This document shows, in pieces, positions 40,728 through 49,395 of a stretch of 64,000 nucleotides of DNA (position 1 is the first letter of the stretch; the number at the start of each line of letters is the position of its first letter). A program made the translations under genes and the position numbers. The DNA lies in NCBI GenBank assembly GCA_017577615.1, contig PKRE01000001.1:682001-746000 (forward strand). Direction: 5' to 3'. Source of the DNA: Gammaproteobacteria bacterium. Lineage in GTDB: Bacteria > Pseudomonadota > Gammaproteobacteria > Steroidobacterales > Steroidobacteraceae. The notes beneath the pieces are model-generated. The model did not search any database. It saw nothing but the letters and a program-made list of their open reading frames with translations, and was not told where the DNA came from.

Positions 40728-41669
40728 CTACCCCTCGAGCTCCTGCACCATCCGACGCCTCGCCGCTTCGTCCGGCAGCCGGCCGAATCCGGCCTGCGCG
40801 TTGTCGCGCATGTGTGCCGACCGCGACGTGGCGGGAATGACGCAGGTGACGGCCGGATGGGAGATGATGTACTTGAGAAAGAATTGCGCCCAGCTCGTGC
40901 AATCGAACTCACTGGCATACGGCGGGAGCTCACGGCCGCGCACGCGGGTGAACAGCGCGCCTTCCTCGAACGGACGATTGATGAGCACCGCAATGCCGTG
41001 GTCGCGACAGAAGGGCAGCAGCCTGCGCTCGGCGGCACGCGTGCCAAGCGAATAGTTGAACTGCACGAAATCCAGCTGCTCGGTGCGCAGCACCTGCTCG
41101 AGGGTCTCGTGCGCTGAGACGGTGTAGTGCGTGACGCCGATGTAGCGCACCAACCCCTCATCTTTGAGCTTGCGCAATGTGGCGATGTGCGTGCGCCAGT
41201 CCACCAAGTTGTGGATCTGCAAGAGATCAAGCTGCACAGCTCTCAGGAGCTGCATGGATCTTTCGATCTGAGCGATGCCCTTTTCGCGCCCGTTCGTCCA
41301 CACTTTTGTGGCCAGGAACGTGTCCGCTCGTTTGCCGAGCTGATGCACGAGATCCCCAGTGGTGCGCTCTGCCTGTCCATACATGGGCGAGGAATCGATG
41401 ACGCGCGCACCGTACTCGTAGAACACCTTCAGCACATCGAGCAGCGGAGCGCGCTCCTCTGCTCGCGGCCCCACATCGAACGTGTTCCATGTCCCCATGC
41501 CGATGACGGGCAGGCGCTCTGCGTTGGGAGAGCTTGGAATGACTCTGGTCAGCATCTTCGTGGCTGCAGTCTTGGCGCGCGCTTGCGTGGGGTGTGCAAG
41601 CGCGGGCCAATTCGCGGCACTCAGTGCGAGCGCGCAATGACGAAGAAAAGCACGACGGCTACATGGCAT
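40728..41669 (-). CDS. Tat-exported aldo/keto reductase
   Basis: 313 residues. The N-terminus SRRAFLRHCALALSAANW is a twin-arginine signal. The AKR tetrad is visible: Asp and Tyr in DSSPMYG, Lys in ATKVW, and His in QIHNL. Members reduce carbonyls with NADPH; for an exported AKR the electron source and substrate are unclear. The gene follows the response regulator by 24 bp on the same strand. Confidence 0.85.
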   Translation of the reverse strand: MPCSRRAFLRHCALALSAANWPALAHPTQARAKTAATKMLTRVIPSSPNAERLPVIGMGTWNTFDVGPRAEERAPLLDVLKVFYEYGARVIDSSPMYGQAERTTGDLVHQLGKRADTFLATKVWTNGREKGIAQIERSMQLLRAVQLDLLQIHNLVDWRTHIATLRKLKDEGLVRYIGVTHYTVSAHETLEQVLRTEQLDFVQFNYSLGTRAAERRLLPFCRDHGIAVLINRPFEEGALFTRVRGRELPPYASEFDCTSWAQFFLKYIISHPAVTCVIPATSRSAHMRDNAQAGFGRLPDEAARRRMVQELEG

Positions 41670-41693
41670 GAACGTGCGTACCGATGCCGCGGT

Positions 41694-42125
41694 TCACTCG
41701 ACGCGGTTTACCGCCATCCAATACTTGCCCAAGGTCGCAACTTGCTCGGTGAACTGCTTGAAGTCGACCGGCTTGACGATATAGCTGTTGGCGTAATGCC
41801 GGTAGCTCCGCACCATGTCCGTCTCTTGATCGGACGAGGACATGATGACCACGGGCGTCGCCCGTGTGTGCGGATTGGCCTTGATTTGTGCCAGCACGTC
41901 GAGCCCATCCACTTTGGGCATGTGCAAGTCGAGCAACATCAGCTTGGGATTGCCAGGCGCACGATTGGCGTAGACACCTCGCCGAAAGATGAAGTCCAAG
42001 GCGGCCTCGCCATCCTGTACCCAGATGACCTGCTCCTTGACACCCCCGAGCTCGAGCGCACGGATCGTGAGCTCTGCATCCGTGGCGTTGTCGTCGGCGA
42101 GCAAGATGTAGCCTGGCTGGCTCAT
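41694..42125 (-). CDS. Rcp1-type single-domain response regulator
   Basis: 143 residues with one receiver domain: acidic DDN (11-13), Asp66 in LLDLHMPKVDG, SSS switch residues and the Lys in VKPVDF. The extended loop VYANRAPGNP before the Asp strand is typical of the Rcp1/bacteriophytochrome-associated receivers. Its ATG overlaps the ptrB stop (ATGA), so it is translationally coupled to oligopeptidase B; no kinase lies beside it. Confidence 0.87.
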   Translation of the reverse strand: MSQPGYILLADDNATDAELTIRALELGGVKEQVIWVQDGEAALDFIFRRGVYANRAPGNPKLMLLDLHMPKVDGLDVLAQIKANPHTRATPVVIMSSSDQETDMVRSYRHYANSYIVKPVDFKQFTEQVATLGKYWMAVNRVE

Positions 42126-44293
42126 GCGGCACCCGAATCGAGATGCACCGCGGTATCGCGCGGTGCTGCCTCACTTGCCCTGTCGTTCACGTCAGCGCCT
42201 CCGTCGCTGCGGCCGGCAGCCTCGTCTCCGAATGGCAGGCCCTGAAAGACCGCCAGCACGAAAGCATATTCCTGCGCAATCTCGCGAAGATGCTCGTAGC
42301 GACCCGACTTCCCTCCGTGGCCGGCTTCCATGTCCACATGCAACAGCAACGGAGCGTCGTTGGTGCGCATCGCGCGCAGCTTCGCGACCCATTTCGCCGG
42401 TTCGAAGTATTGCACCTGACTGTCCCAGAGCCCGGTCGTGACCAGCATTGGCGGGTAGGGTTGGGCACGAACATTGTCGTACGGTGAGTAGGACAGCATG
42501 TACTCATAGTATTGCTTCTCGTGCGGATTGCCCCACTCGTCGTACTCGAGCGTAGTGAGCGGGATCGAGTCGTCCAGCATCGTTGTGACGATGTCGACGA
42601 ACGGCACATGCGCGACGAGAGCGGCGTACTTGTGGCCTGCCACGTTCGCGATCACCCCTATGAGCATGCCGCCGGCGCTACCGCCTACCGCAGCGAGCTT
42701 GTTCGGCGCGCAGTACTTACGCGCGATTAGCTCGTCGGTGACATCGATGAAATCGTTGAACGTATTCCACTTCTTGAGCAGCCTGCCTTCGTCGTACCAG
42801 CGTCGCCCCCGCTCCTGCCCGCCGCGCACATGTGCGATCGCGCACACGACGCCACGATCGAGCAGCGACAAGCGCGCGCTGCTGAAGGTCGGGTCCGAGC
42901 ACAACCCGTACGCGCCGTACGCATACAAGTACAGCGGCGCGGTGCCGTTGCGCTCGAAGCCCTTGCGATAAACGATCGAGACCGGCACACGTTCGCCGTC
43001 TCGTGCGGTCACCCAAATGAACTCGCTCGCATAATCGTTCGGATCGAACGGACCCAGCACCGGCTCCTGCTTAAGGAGCGTACGCTCGCCCGTCTCTATG
43101 TCCCATTCGTAAGTCGTCGCGGGCGTTGTCAACGAGGTGTAGACATAGCGGAGCTTGGTGGTGTCGAGCTCCGGATTGGAGCTGAAACGCATCGTGTACG
43201 TAGGGTCGTCCGCTGCCAGGTAGTGTGGTTCGCCGTCCCAACGTTGCACGCGCAACTTCATCAGGCCGCCTGAGCGCTCGCTCACCGCAATGAAGTCGCG
43301 GAAGATCTCAAATGCATGTATGAAGACTTCCGGATCGTGCGGCACCACATCGCGCCACTGAGTGCGATCGCTTGGGTGATCGGCGGGCGCTCGAACGATG
43401 CGGAAGTTCTCAGCCTGCCAGTTCGTCCGCACGATAAAGGCGCCGTCCAGATGGTCGACCTGGTACTCGTGATCGGGCTCGCGCGGCGCTATGACCTCAA
43501 ACTTCAAGTCCGCATCGGCCGTGCTCGCATAATGCCATTCCGAGGAAGTCGTGCTCTCTGCACCGAGAAGTATGAACTGCTCCGATTTGCTGCGCGTCAC
43601 GAAAAGGTCGAACGCCTCATCCTGTTCCTCGTAGACGAGCGTATCCTGCGCCGGGTCCGTTCCCAGCACATGACGGCGCACACGCCGCCCGAGGAGCGTG
43701 ACCGGATCCTTCTCGATGTATAGCAGCGTCCGGTTGTCGTCCATCCAGGCGAACGATGCTTCGACGTTGTGGATCGTGTCCGGGAGCAGCTGACCCGTCG
43801 TCAGATCTTTGATGCGCAATGTGTACTGTCGTCGACCGACACGATCTTCGGTGTAAGCGAGCAGTCGGTTGTCCGGGCTGACCTCGGTGCTGCCGATCAT
43901 GAAGAATGAGCTGCCGGCAGCGAGCTCGTTGCAGTCGAGCAAAATCTCCTCGGGCGCATCGCTGGCATCACGTCGCCGAGACAGAATCGGATACTCGAGC
44001 CCTGTCTCGTAACGCGTCGTGTACCAGTAACCGCGGTAACGGAAGGGCACCGATGTGTCGTCTTGCTTGAGCCGCCCGACCATCTCGTCGTACAGCTGAT
44101 CCATGAGCGGCTTGTGCGGCGCAAGAAGGGCCTCCGCATACGCGGTCTCGGCGCGCAGATACTCCAGCACCTCCGCGTTGGAGCGCGTGTCATCTCTCAG
44201 CCAATAGTACGCATCTTCACGCACGCCGTGCGGCGAGACGATGCGGTGCGGTCGAGCCGGCGCTCGTGGGGGCTTGATACGGGACAAAGACAA
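42122..44293 (-). CDS. ptrB: Oligopeptidase B (S9A prolyl-oligopeptidase family)
   Basis: 723 residues. A beta-propeller (about 70-400) gates a C-terminal alpha/beta-hydrolase with the catalytic triad Ser in GGSAGGML, Asp in GLWDSQVQY and His in EAGHGGKSGR. It cleaves short peptides after Arg or Lys in the cytoplasm. No signal peptide. The last ~40 residues (Asp/Gly/Ala-rich) extend past the family core. The divergent 353-bp region separates it from the second TonB fusion gene. Confidence 0.93.
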   Translation of the reverse strand: MSLSRIKPPRAPARPHRIVSPHGVREDAYYWLRDDTRSNAEVLEYLRAETAYAEALLAPHKPLMDQLYDEMVGRLKQDDTSVPFRYRGYWYTTRYETGLEYPILSRRRDASDAPEEILLDCNELAAGSSFFMIGSTEVSPDNRLLAYTEDRVGRRQYTLRIKDLTTGQLLPDTIHNVEASFAWMDDNRTLLYIEKDPVTLLGRRVRRHVLGTDPAQDTLVYEEQDEAFDLFVTRSKSEQFILLGAESTTSSEWHYASTADADLKFEVIAPREPDHEYQVDHLDGAFIVRTNWQAENFRIVRAPADHPSDRTQWRDVVPHDPEVFIHAFEIFRDFIAVSERSGGLMKLRVQRWDGEPHYLAADDPTYTMRFSSNPELDTTKLRYVYTSLTTPATTYEWDIETGERTLLKQEPVLGPFDPNDYASEFIWVTARDGERVPVSIVYRKGFERNGTAPLYLYAYGAYGLCSDPTFSSARLSLLDRGVVCAIAHVRGGQERGRRWYDEGRLLKKWNTFNDFIDVTDELIARKYCAPNKLAAVGGSAGGMLIGVIANVAGHKYAALVAHVPFVDIVTTMLDDSIPLTTLEYDEWGNPHEKQYYEYMLSYSPYDNVRAQPYPPMLVTTGLWDSQVQYFEPAKWVAKLRAMRTNDAPLLLHVDMEAGHGGKSGRYEHLREIAQEYAFVLAVFQGLPFGDEAAGRSDGGADVNDRASEAAPRDTAVHLDSGAA

Positions 44294-44646
44294 ATAAGCC
44301 TCTTTAATTCAGATTCTTGTAAACAAGCGTTCGCTTATACGTAAGCCGCGGCGCGGCGTAAATCCGGACCTCCTGCGCCTTTGGTATGGGTAATAACGAC
44401 AGGTTTGACCTCAGGGCAGATATAGATAAAACCTGATCCCGCCCCGGGAAGGCGGCAAGGTCGCGCCCGGAATTGCCTGCCCCGCCACCGAGCAACAGTG
44501 GAATAGGACAAAGCCCGAGCCTCGTTGGCGCATTTTGGGGCCTAGTTCACGCCTTTCTGGCGCGAAATGCGGAAGCAGTTCTCAGTCGCGTCAGTTTGCA
44601 TAAGTAGTATTGCGCCATTAAGGAAAAAACCCCCGGAGGGGTCCGA
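44294..44646. other. 353-bp divergent promoter region; Shine-Dalgarno enclosed in a hairpin
   Basis: No gene. ACCCC (44629-44633) pairs with GGGGT (44638-44642) around CGGA, so the strong Shine-Dalgarno GGAGGGG (44635-44641) of the TonB fusion gene is held in a small hairpin. Read on the minus strand the same hairpin is followed by six T, resembling a terminator that would stop antisense transcription into the ptrB promoter. Core promoter elements were not identified with confidence. Confidence 0.42.
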
Positions 44647-46608
44647 ATGGCCAATCCTCAGCAGACTCGCCTCCAAGGCGGGGGCGAAGTAGTCAACCTT
44701 GAGATCGACGACACCCAGGGCGCCCAGCACGCGGACGAAGGCCATCATGCGCCGATACTTGTCCTGAGCCGGGATGCGAATCTGGTCGAAACAGTCAAGA
44801 AGGCGGCGCCCCGAGGCAGCTCGGTGACTGCGGCACCCGATCTTGATCATGCCGCCGAAAGACTGTCGTCGCTGAAGCCCGGCGTGCTCGTGGTGGACAC
44901 TGCCTGCACGACCGACGTTGCCGGGATGGTCGCGCAGCTCACTCAGCATTTCCCTGAATTGGTGGTCGTGGTTGCTGGTAAGCGCGATGACAGCGCAAAC
45001 CTGATGCAACTGACGGCCGCTGGGCGCATTTTCCGCTTCCTTCTCACGCCGCTCTCGCACGGTCAAACTCGCCTCGCGCTGGAAGCCGCCCTCAAGCAGC
45101 ACCTGGACCTCACGGCACAAGGGCAGCGCTTGAGCTCAGACGCTTCCAGCGGCGGTAGCGGGAAGAACTACGTCGTCACATACGGCGCGCTCGCAGCCGG
45201 CCTGGTCCTTGTCATCGGTGGCATCTGGCTCGGCGTGAGCTATTTCACGGGCGACAGCGGCGAGCCGGTGCAAACGCCCGTTGCAAGCACAACTTCGACA
45301 ATCGACTTGCCCGAGAAACCGGATCCAGTCAAAGCCGAACTCGCCCTCGCCAAAGAGGCGTTTGATCAAGGCAGATATATCGAGCCGGCCAATGAAAGTG
45401 CGCTCGATTTCTATCGCAGTGCCCTGACGCTCGATCCCAACAACCAAGAGGCGCTCGCCGGCATTCGTGCAGTGGCGGACAAGGTGCTCGAAGGCGCCGA
45501 AGCCGCGCTGCTCGCGGAGCGGATCGAAGAGGCCATCGTGAGCATCGAGCGCGCACGCGACATCGATCCCGAACACCCGCGACTTGCGTTCTTCGACACC
45601 CAGATCGCCCGCGAGCGTGAGCGTCTCAAGCTGACGCAAGCCCAAGAGATCGGCAACCGCGTCAATGCCTTGCTCAGCCAGGCAAGCGCCCGCGTGCAGG
45701 CTGGTCGTCTCATTGCTCCGGCCAATGCCAACGCGCGCGATGCCTTGCTCGAAGCTCGCAGGCTCGACCCCACGAACCCAGCCGTGGCTCAGGCGATCCG
45801 CGAGCTGAGCACAGCGTTGACGGACGAGGCCCGTACCCTCATCGAAGCCAATCGGCTCGACGAAGCACAAACTTATATCACTGCTGCACGTCAGCTCGGC
45901 TCCGCTGGCGCTGCGCTGACTCAGGTCGAACGGGCGCTCGCGGAAGCCCGCAGCGGCGGAGCGACTCGTCGCTCCACACCGGCCGCTTCCGTGTCGGCCG
46001 GAGACGCGCTCGCGAACACCGTCCGCCAGCAGATCAATGATGGCAAGCTCATCGATCCGCCCGGCGACAACGCACGCGAGACGCTCGCCAAGCTGCGCAC
46101 TGCTGCGCCGGCTCATCCAGAGCTGGAGGAGCTCTCGCGCACGCTCGCGGCGCGGCTGCTGAATGCCGGTCGTCAAGCGATGTCGGCGAAGGCATTCGAT
46201 CGCTCGGCGCAGCTCATTACAGCCTCGCGCGAAGTCGGCGCAGCATACATCGGCGCAGAAATCACCAAGGCGGAGCAAGAGCTCGCGGCTGCGCGGGAAG
46301 AGCAGGCGCTGCTCAGCAACGTCGTGTCCGCCTCGACGCTGAAGCGCATCCGCATGGTACCGCCTACCTATCCGCCCGATGCGCTCAGGAAAGGCATCGA
46401 AGGATGGGTAGAGCTGGTATTCACCGTCCTGCCGAACGGCACGGTCGATGACGTGCAAGTACGCAACGCGAGTCCTGCTGACGTCTTCGACGACGCTGCG
46501 ATACGCGCCGTCCGCCAGTGGCGCTTCGAGCCCGTCGTGCGCGACGGCAAGCCAGTGCCGCAACGAGCCATGGTGCGGCTACGCTTCACCGAAGGTCAGC
46601 GCCAGTAG
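44647..46608 (+). CDS. Pseudo-receiver / TM / helical-repeat / TonB C-terminal fusion protein (second paralogue)
   Basis: 653 residues. A degenerate receiver domain (about 35-150) keeps VVDTACTTD but has Thr for the conserved Lys (FLLTPLS). A TM helix (about 180-198) leads to at least four periplasmic helical units with the recurrent motif RYIEPANESALDFYRSAL / RLIAPANANARDALLEAR / KLIDPPGDNARETLAKLR. The C-terminus (about 565-653) is TonB_C with TYPPDALRKGIEGWVELVFT and RQWRFEPVV. It shares order, motifs and length with the protein at 29166, so the two are paralogues. It stands alone here. A strong Shine-Dalgarno (GGAGGGG) precedes the ATG. Confidence 0.82.
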   Translation: MANPQQTRLQGGGEVVNLEIDDTQGAQHADEGHHAPILVLSRDANLVETVKKAAPRGSSVTAAPDLDHAAERLSSLKPGVLVVDTACTTDVAGMVAQLTQHFPELVVVVAGKRDDSANLMQLTAAGRIFRFLLTPLSHGQTRLALEAALKQHLDLTAQGQRLSSDASSGGSGKNYVVTYGALAAGLVLVIGGIWLGVSYFTGDSGEPVQTPVASTTSTIDLPEKPDPVKAELALAKEAFDQGRYIEPANESALDFYRSALTLDPNNQEALAGIRAVADKVLEGAEAALLAERIEEAIVSIERARDIDPEHPRLAFFDTQIARERERLKLTQAQEIGNRVNALLSQASARVQAGRLIAPANANARDALLEARRLDPTNPAVAQAIRELSTALTDEARTLIEANRLDEAQTYITAARQLGSAGAALTQVERALAEARSGGATRRSTPAASVSAGDALANTVRQQINDGKLIDPPGDNARETLAKLRTAAPAHPELEELSRTLAARLLNAGRQAMSAKAFDRSAQLITASREVGAAYIGAEITKAEQELAAAREEQALLSNVVSASTLKRIRMVPPTYPPDALRKGIEGWVELVFTVLPNGTVDDVQVRNASPADVFDDAAIRAVRQWRFEPVVRDGKPVPQRAMVRLRFTEGQRQ

Positions 46609-46631
46609 AGGAAAGTCTGGTCTAGTTACAT

Positions 46632-46665
46632 GGACGTGTGGACGCCCTCGTGCGCCCACACGTCC
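46632..46665. terminator. 10-bp perfect hairpin after the TonB fusion gene
   Basis: GGACGTGTGG (46632-46641) and CCACACGTCC (46656-46665) form a perfect stem with a 14-nt loop, 24 bp after the stop codon. There is no T-run, so it may be a processing or Rho-associated end rather than an intrinsic terminator. Confidence 0.45.
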
Positions 46666-46683
46666 CTCCCGTGGAAGCCACGA

Positions 46684-46863
46684 TCACACACGCCGCATGC
46701 GCTGATGATCGATGCGCTCCTGCATACGATCGCGGTGAAAACCGTTCTCAGGATAGTAGGCGAGCGAGTTGATGCGTCGCTCCAGTTCTGCGGCCTGATT
46801 CGGATCGGGTGTGACGCGCGGACGCACCACAGCGTCGCATGATCTCTTGAGCTTGAAGAACAT
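46684..46863 (-). CDS. possible small protein of 59 residues
   Basis: A short frame starting ATG 46863 with GGGG eight bases upstream (MFFKLKRSCD...). It encodes a basic protein with a helix rich in Arg, Asn and Glu (AAELERRINSLAYY). It is open further upstream to a GTG at 46953. Upstream lies a 9-bp inverted repeat GTTGACGAG (46930-46938) / CTCGTCAAC (46954-46962). No family recognised; it could be chance in a 528-bp gap, but codon composition resembles neighbouring genes. Confidence 0.35.
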   Translation of the reverse strand: MFFKLKRSCDAVVRPRVTPDPNQAAELERRINSLAYYPENGFHRDRMQERIDHQRMRRV

Positions 46864-47080
46864 CTGCGTATCCCCGCTTGCTGGTTCCTTCAACACGCCA
46901 GGCCTTCGAGCTTCGAGCACTGGCTCCCCGTTGACGAGCGCATCCTGACGCACCTCGTCAACGCCGAGTGCAACGCCCGAGGGTGCGTATTGGATCCGCT
47001 TACACGACGCGGGGAAAACCCTTATAGCTGCAGCTCAGCGCTGGGCTGTTAGGTCTGAGGTAGCACACGTTGCGCACATT

Positions 47081-47115
47081 CTATTCCCTATTTCCCATCT
47101 TCCACTTCCCTTTGT
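47081..47115 (+). repeat. pyrimidine-rich heptad repeat before malQ 3' end
   Basis: CTATTCC, CTATTTC, CCATCTT, CCACTTC and CCTTTGT run in 7-bp phase, beginning with the same CTATTCC unit as the array near engB (19534-19586). It sits just beyond the malQ stop codon. Confidence 0.65.
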
Positions 47116-47136
47116 TGTCGGATCAACAGATGCTGC

Positions 47137-49329
47137 TCACGCATTCGGATTCTCGCCCCTTCGGGCGCGATCCATGCCGTCCAGGATCTCGCGCACGTCG
47201 TCGCGCGCGAAGATTTCCGCTGTTTCCAAGGCAACTTTGCGCTGCCAGTTCGCGTGCTCGGTATCCGTGCCGGGCACATTCACGGGATCGGTCATCCCGA
47301 TGAGATCCTCGATCTGAATCAACGCAATGCTGGCGTTCGACATACCCAGAAACGCATGCACCGCACGTGAAAGCGCAGCCGAGTACTGCGGCAGAGGCTG
47401 ATCCGGCTGCCAATGCCACAACCCAGCATCGACGAGCGCCTGCAAGAGATGGCGTCTGTCGGTCTCGCGTCTTGCGCGCGCCTGCTCCTTGAACTCCTCG
47501 TTCGGATACAGATCGAGACGTGCACGCAACTCGATGTCGCGCGCTTCCCACCAACCGCGCAGTGTCGGCAGGTCGTGCGTCGTCACCACAGCCAGAGCGC
47601 TCCTGACATACGCCGAAGGCGGCTTAAAGCGCCCGTCCGGCGCTTGCTCGAACAGGAGCACCTTGTAGTGATACATCCGCGAACGCTCCATCGCACGTGT
47701 CATGAACTCGGGCACCGTCCCGAGATCTTCGCCGATGACGAGACACTTGCTGCGTTGACTCTCTAACGCGAGAACTGCGATGAGCTCGTCGACCGGATAG
47801 TGCACATACGCGCCGTCCTTGGACGAGTAGCCGCGCGGTACCCACCACAGACGATACAACGACATGACATGATCGAGCCGCAAGGCCGAAACATGCTGCA
47901 TGTTGTTGCGCATGAGCTCGGTAAACGGACGATATTGCTGCACGCGCAGCTCGTTCGGGTCCTGTGGCGGCACGCCCCAGTCCTGCCCTTTGAGAGCAAG
48001 CGCATCCGGCGGCGCGCCGACCGACGCGCCCTGCACATACAAGCGTCGATTGGCCCAGGTCTCTGAACCGCCCGGGTTGGCGCCCACCGCCACGTCGCCG
48101 TACAAGCCGAGGGACATGCCGCACGCATGCGCTTCTCGTTGCGCAGCGGCAAGCTGCTCTGCGGCCAGCCATTGCAGATACAAGAAGTACTCGACGTCCT
48201 CGGCGCGCTCGCGGGCAAACCGCGCGACCGCCGAAGAGCTTGGGTCGGCGTAGTCCTCGGGCCAGCTCGGCCAACCCCAGTACTGGGGTCCTTGCATGCG
48301 CAAGTGTGCATCGAGCGCATCGTAGATCGCGTGCAGCTCGAGCGAGCGACCCTTCGCCGCGACGAACGCACGAAACTGCGCCGCACGCGTCGTTGCCCGA
48401 GCCAAGTGCTCGCTACGAAAGTGCGCGTACAGCATGCGCAGGATTTCGAACTTGGCAGCCGCGACCCGCACGTAGTCGACATTGCTGGTGGCGCGCAAGT
48501 CCTCTAACAGAGCTTGAAAGTCACGTTCCGCGACGCGCTGACGTGCCGCCTCGCACGCCGCGAACTCCGCGACGTCGGGCACGCTGATGTACAGCACGTT
48601 CAAGAACAGCCGGTTCGAGGGACTGTACGGACTGATGTGGCTCGGATTGGCAGGCGCGAGCGCATGCAGCGGATTCAAGCCGATGAGCTGGCAGCCGAAC
48701 GGCGCAGCCAGGCGAATGAGCTCGCGCAAGTCGCCGAAGTCGCCAATGCCCCAATTGCGCTTCGACCGCAACGTGTAGAGTTGAACGGCAATGCCCCAGA
48801 TGCGCTCTCCCGCGGCGATGTTCGGAGGCTCATAGCATGTTGCGGGTGCGACGATGATCCGACTCTGTGCGCTCAGCCCCGAATCGAGCTTCGCCTCGAA
48901 ATCGTGATAGCCGAGCGGAAGCGACGGCAGCTCGAGCGAATAACGTAGATAGTCGCGTTCGCCTGGCGTACCTTCTTCGAGGATACGCAACTGAGCCAAC
49001 TCGACTGAACCCTGCTGCACTTCCCCCGACTCCAGCGTGAGGGTCCACGCGAGCGAACGAGCGCCGAGCTCGCGGGAGACGGCGACGGGGATCTCGGGAG
49101 GCTGCTCGACATGCGTCACCACGACGCCCGGCACGAGTCGAGTCCAGCGAATCGTTTCGCACTGGCTGGCAGCACTCTCCGTCGCATGCTCGTCCGTGGT
49201 GTCGACGCCTAGCGCCGCCAGTATCGCCGCTTGCGATTCGACGGAAATCTCACGTAGCTCGCCCCGCCAGTCGTGGTAGGACCGCCCGATGCCGTACATG
49301 GCCGCCAACTGTTCGATGGGGTGCGTCAT
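47137..49329 (-). CDS. malQ: 4-alpha-glucanotransferase (amylomaltase, GH77)
   Basis: 730 residues. An N-terminal accessory beta domain (about 1-150) precedes the GH77 barrel. Catalytic residues: nucleophile Asp in RLDHVMSLYR, acid/base Glu in VIGEDLGTVP and transition-state Asp in THDLPTLRGWW. It transfers alpha-1,4-glucan segments between maltodextrins, working with phosphorylase and debranching enzyme on the products of glycogen breakdown. Last gene of the glycogen cluster; the gap to glgX is 66 bp. Confidence 0.94.
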   Translation of the reverse strand: MTHPIEQLAAMYGIGRSYHDWRGELREISVESQAAILAALGVDTTDEHATESAASQCETIRWTRLVPGVVVTHVEQPPEIPVAVSRELGARSLAWTLTLESGEVQQGSVELAQLRILEEGTPGERDYLRYSLELPSLPLGYHDFEAKLDSGLSAQSRIIVAPATCYEPPNIAAGERIWGIAVQLYTLRSKRNWGIGDFGDLRELIRLAAPFGCQLIGLNPLHALAPANPSHISPYSPSNRLFLNVLYISVPDVAEFAACEAARQRVAERDFQALLEDLRATSNVDYVRVAAAKFEILRMLYAHFRSEHLARATTRAAQFRAFVAAKGRSLELHAIYDALDAHLRMQGPQYWGWPSWPEDYADPSSSAVARFARERAEDVEYFLYLQWLAAEQLAAAQREAHACGMSLGLYGDVAVGANPGGSETWANRRLYVQGASVGAPPDALALKGQDWGVPPQDPNELRVQQYRPFTELMRNNMQHVSALRLDHVMSLYRLWWVPRGYSSKDGAYVHYPVDELIAVLALESQRSKCLVIGEDLGTVPEFMTRAMERSRMYHYKVLLFEQAPDGRFKPPSAYVRSALAVVTTHDLPTLRGWWEARDIELRARLDLYPNEEFKEQARARRETDRRHLLQALVDAGLWHWQPDQPLPQYSAALSRAVHAFLGMSNASIALIQIEDLIGMTDPVNVPGTDTEHANWQRKVALETAEIFARDDVREILDGMDRARRGENPNA

Positions 49330-49395
49330 CGACCTTCCCAGGGTCCTTCACCAAACTATTGCTGTAGACGGGACGCGGCTTATGCTCGCCGCGCG

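Noticed and set aside
41127..42245. Plus-strand frame of 372 codons opposite the aldo/keto reductase and response regulator
   Set aside because: Spans two well-supported genes in antisense; high-GC artefact.
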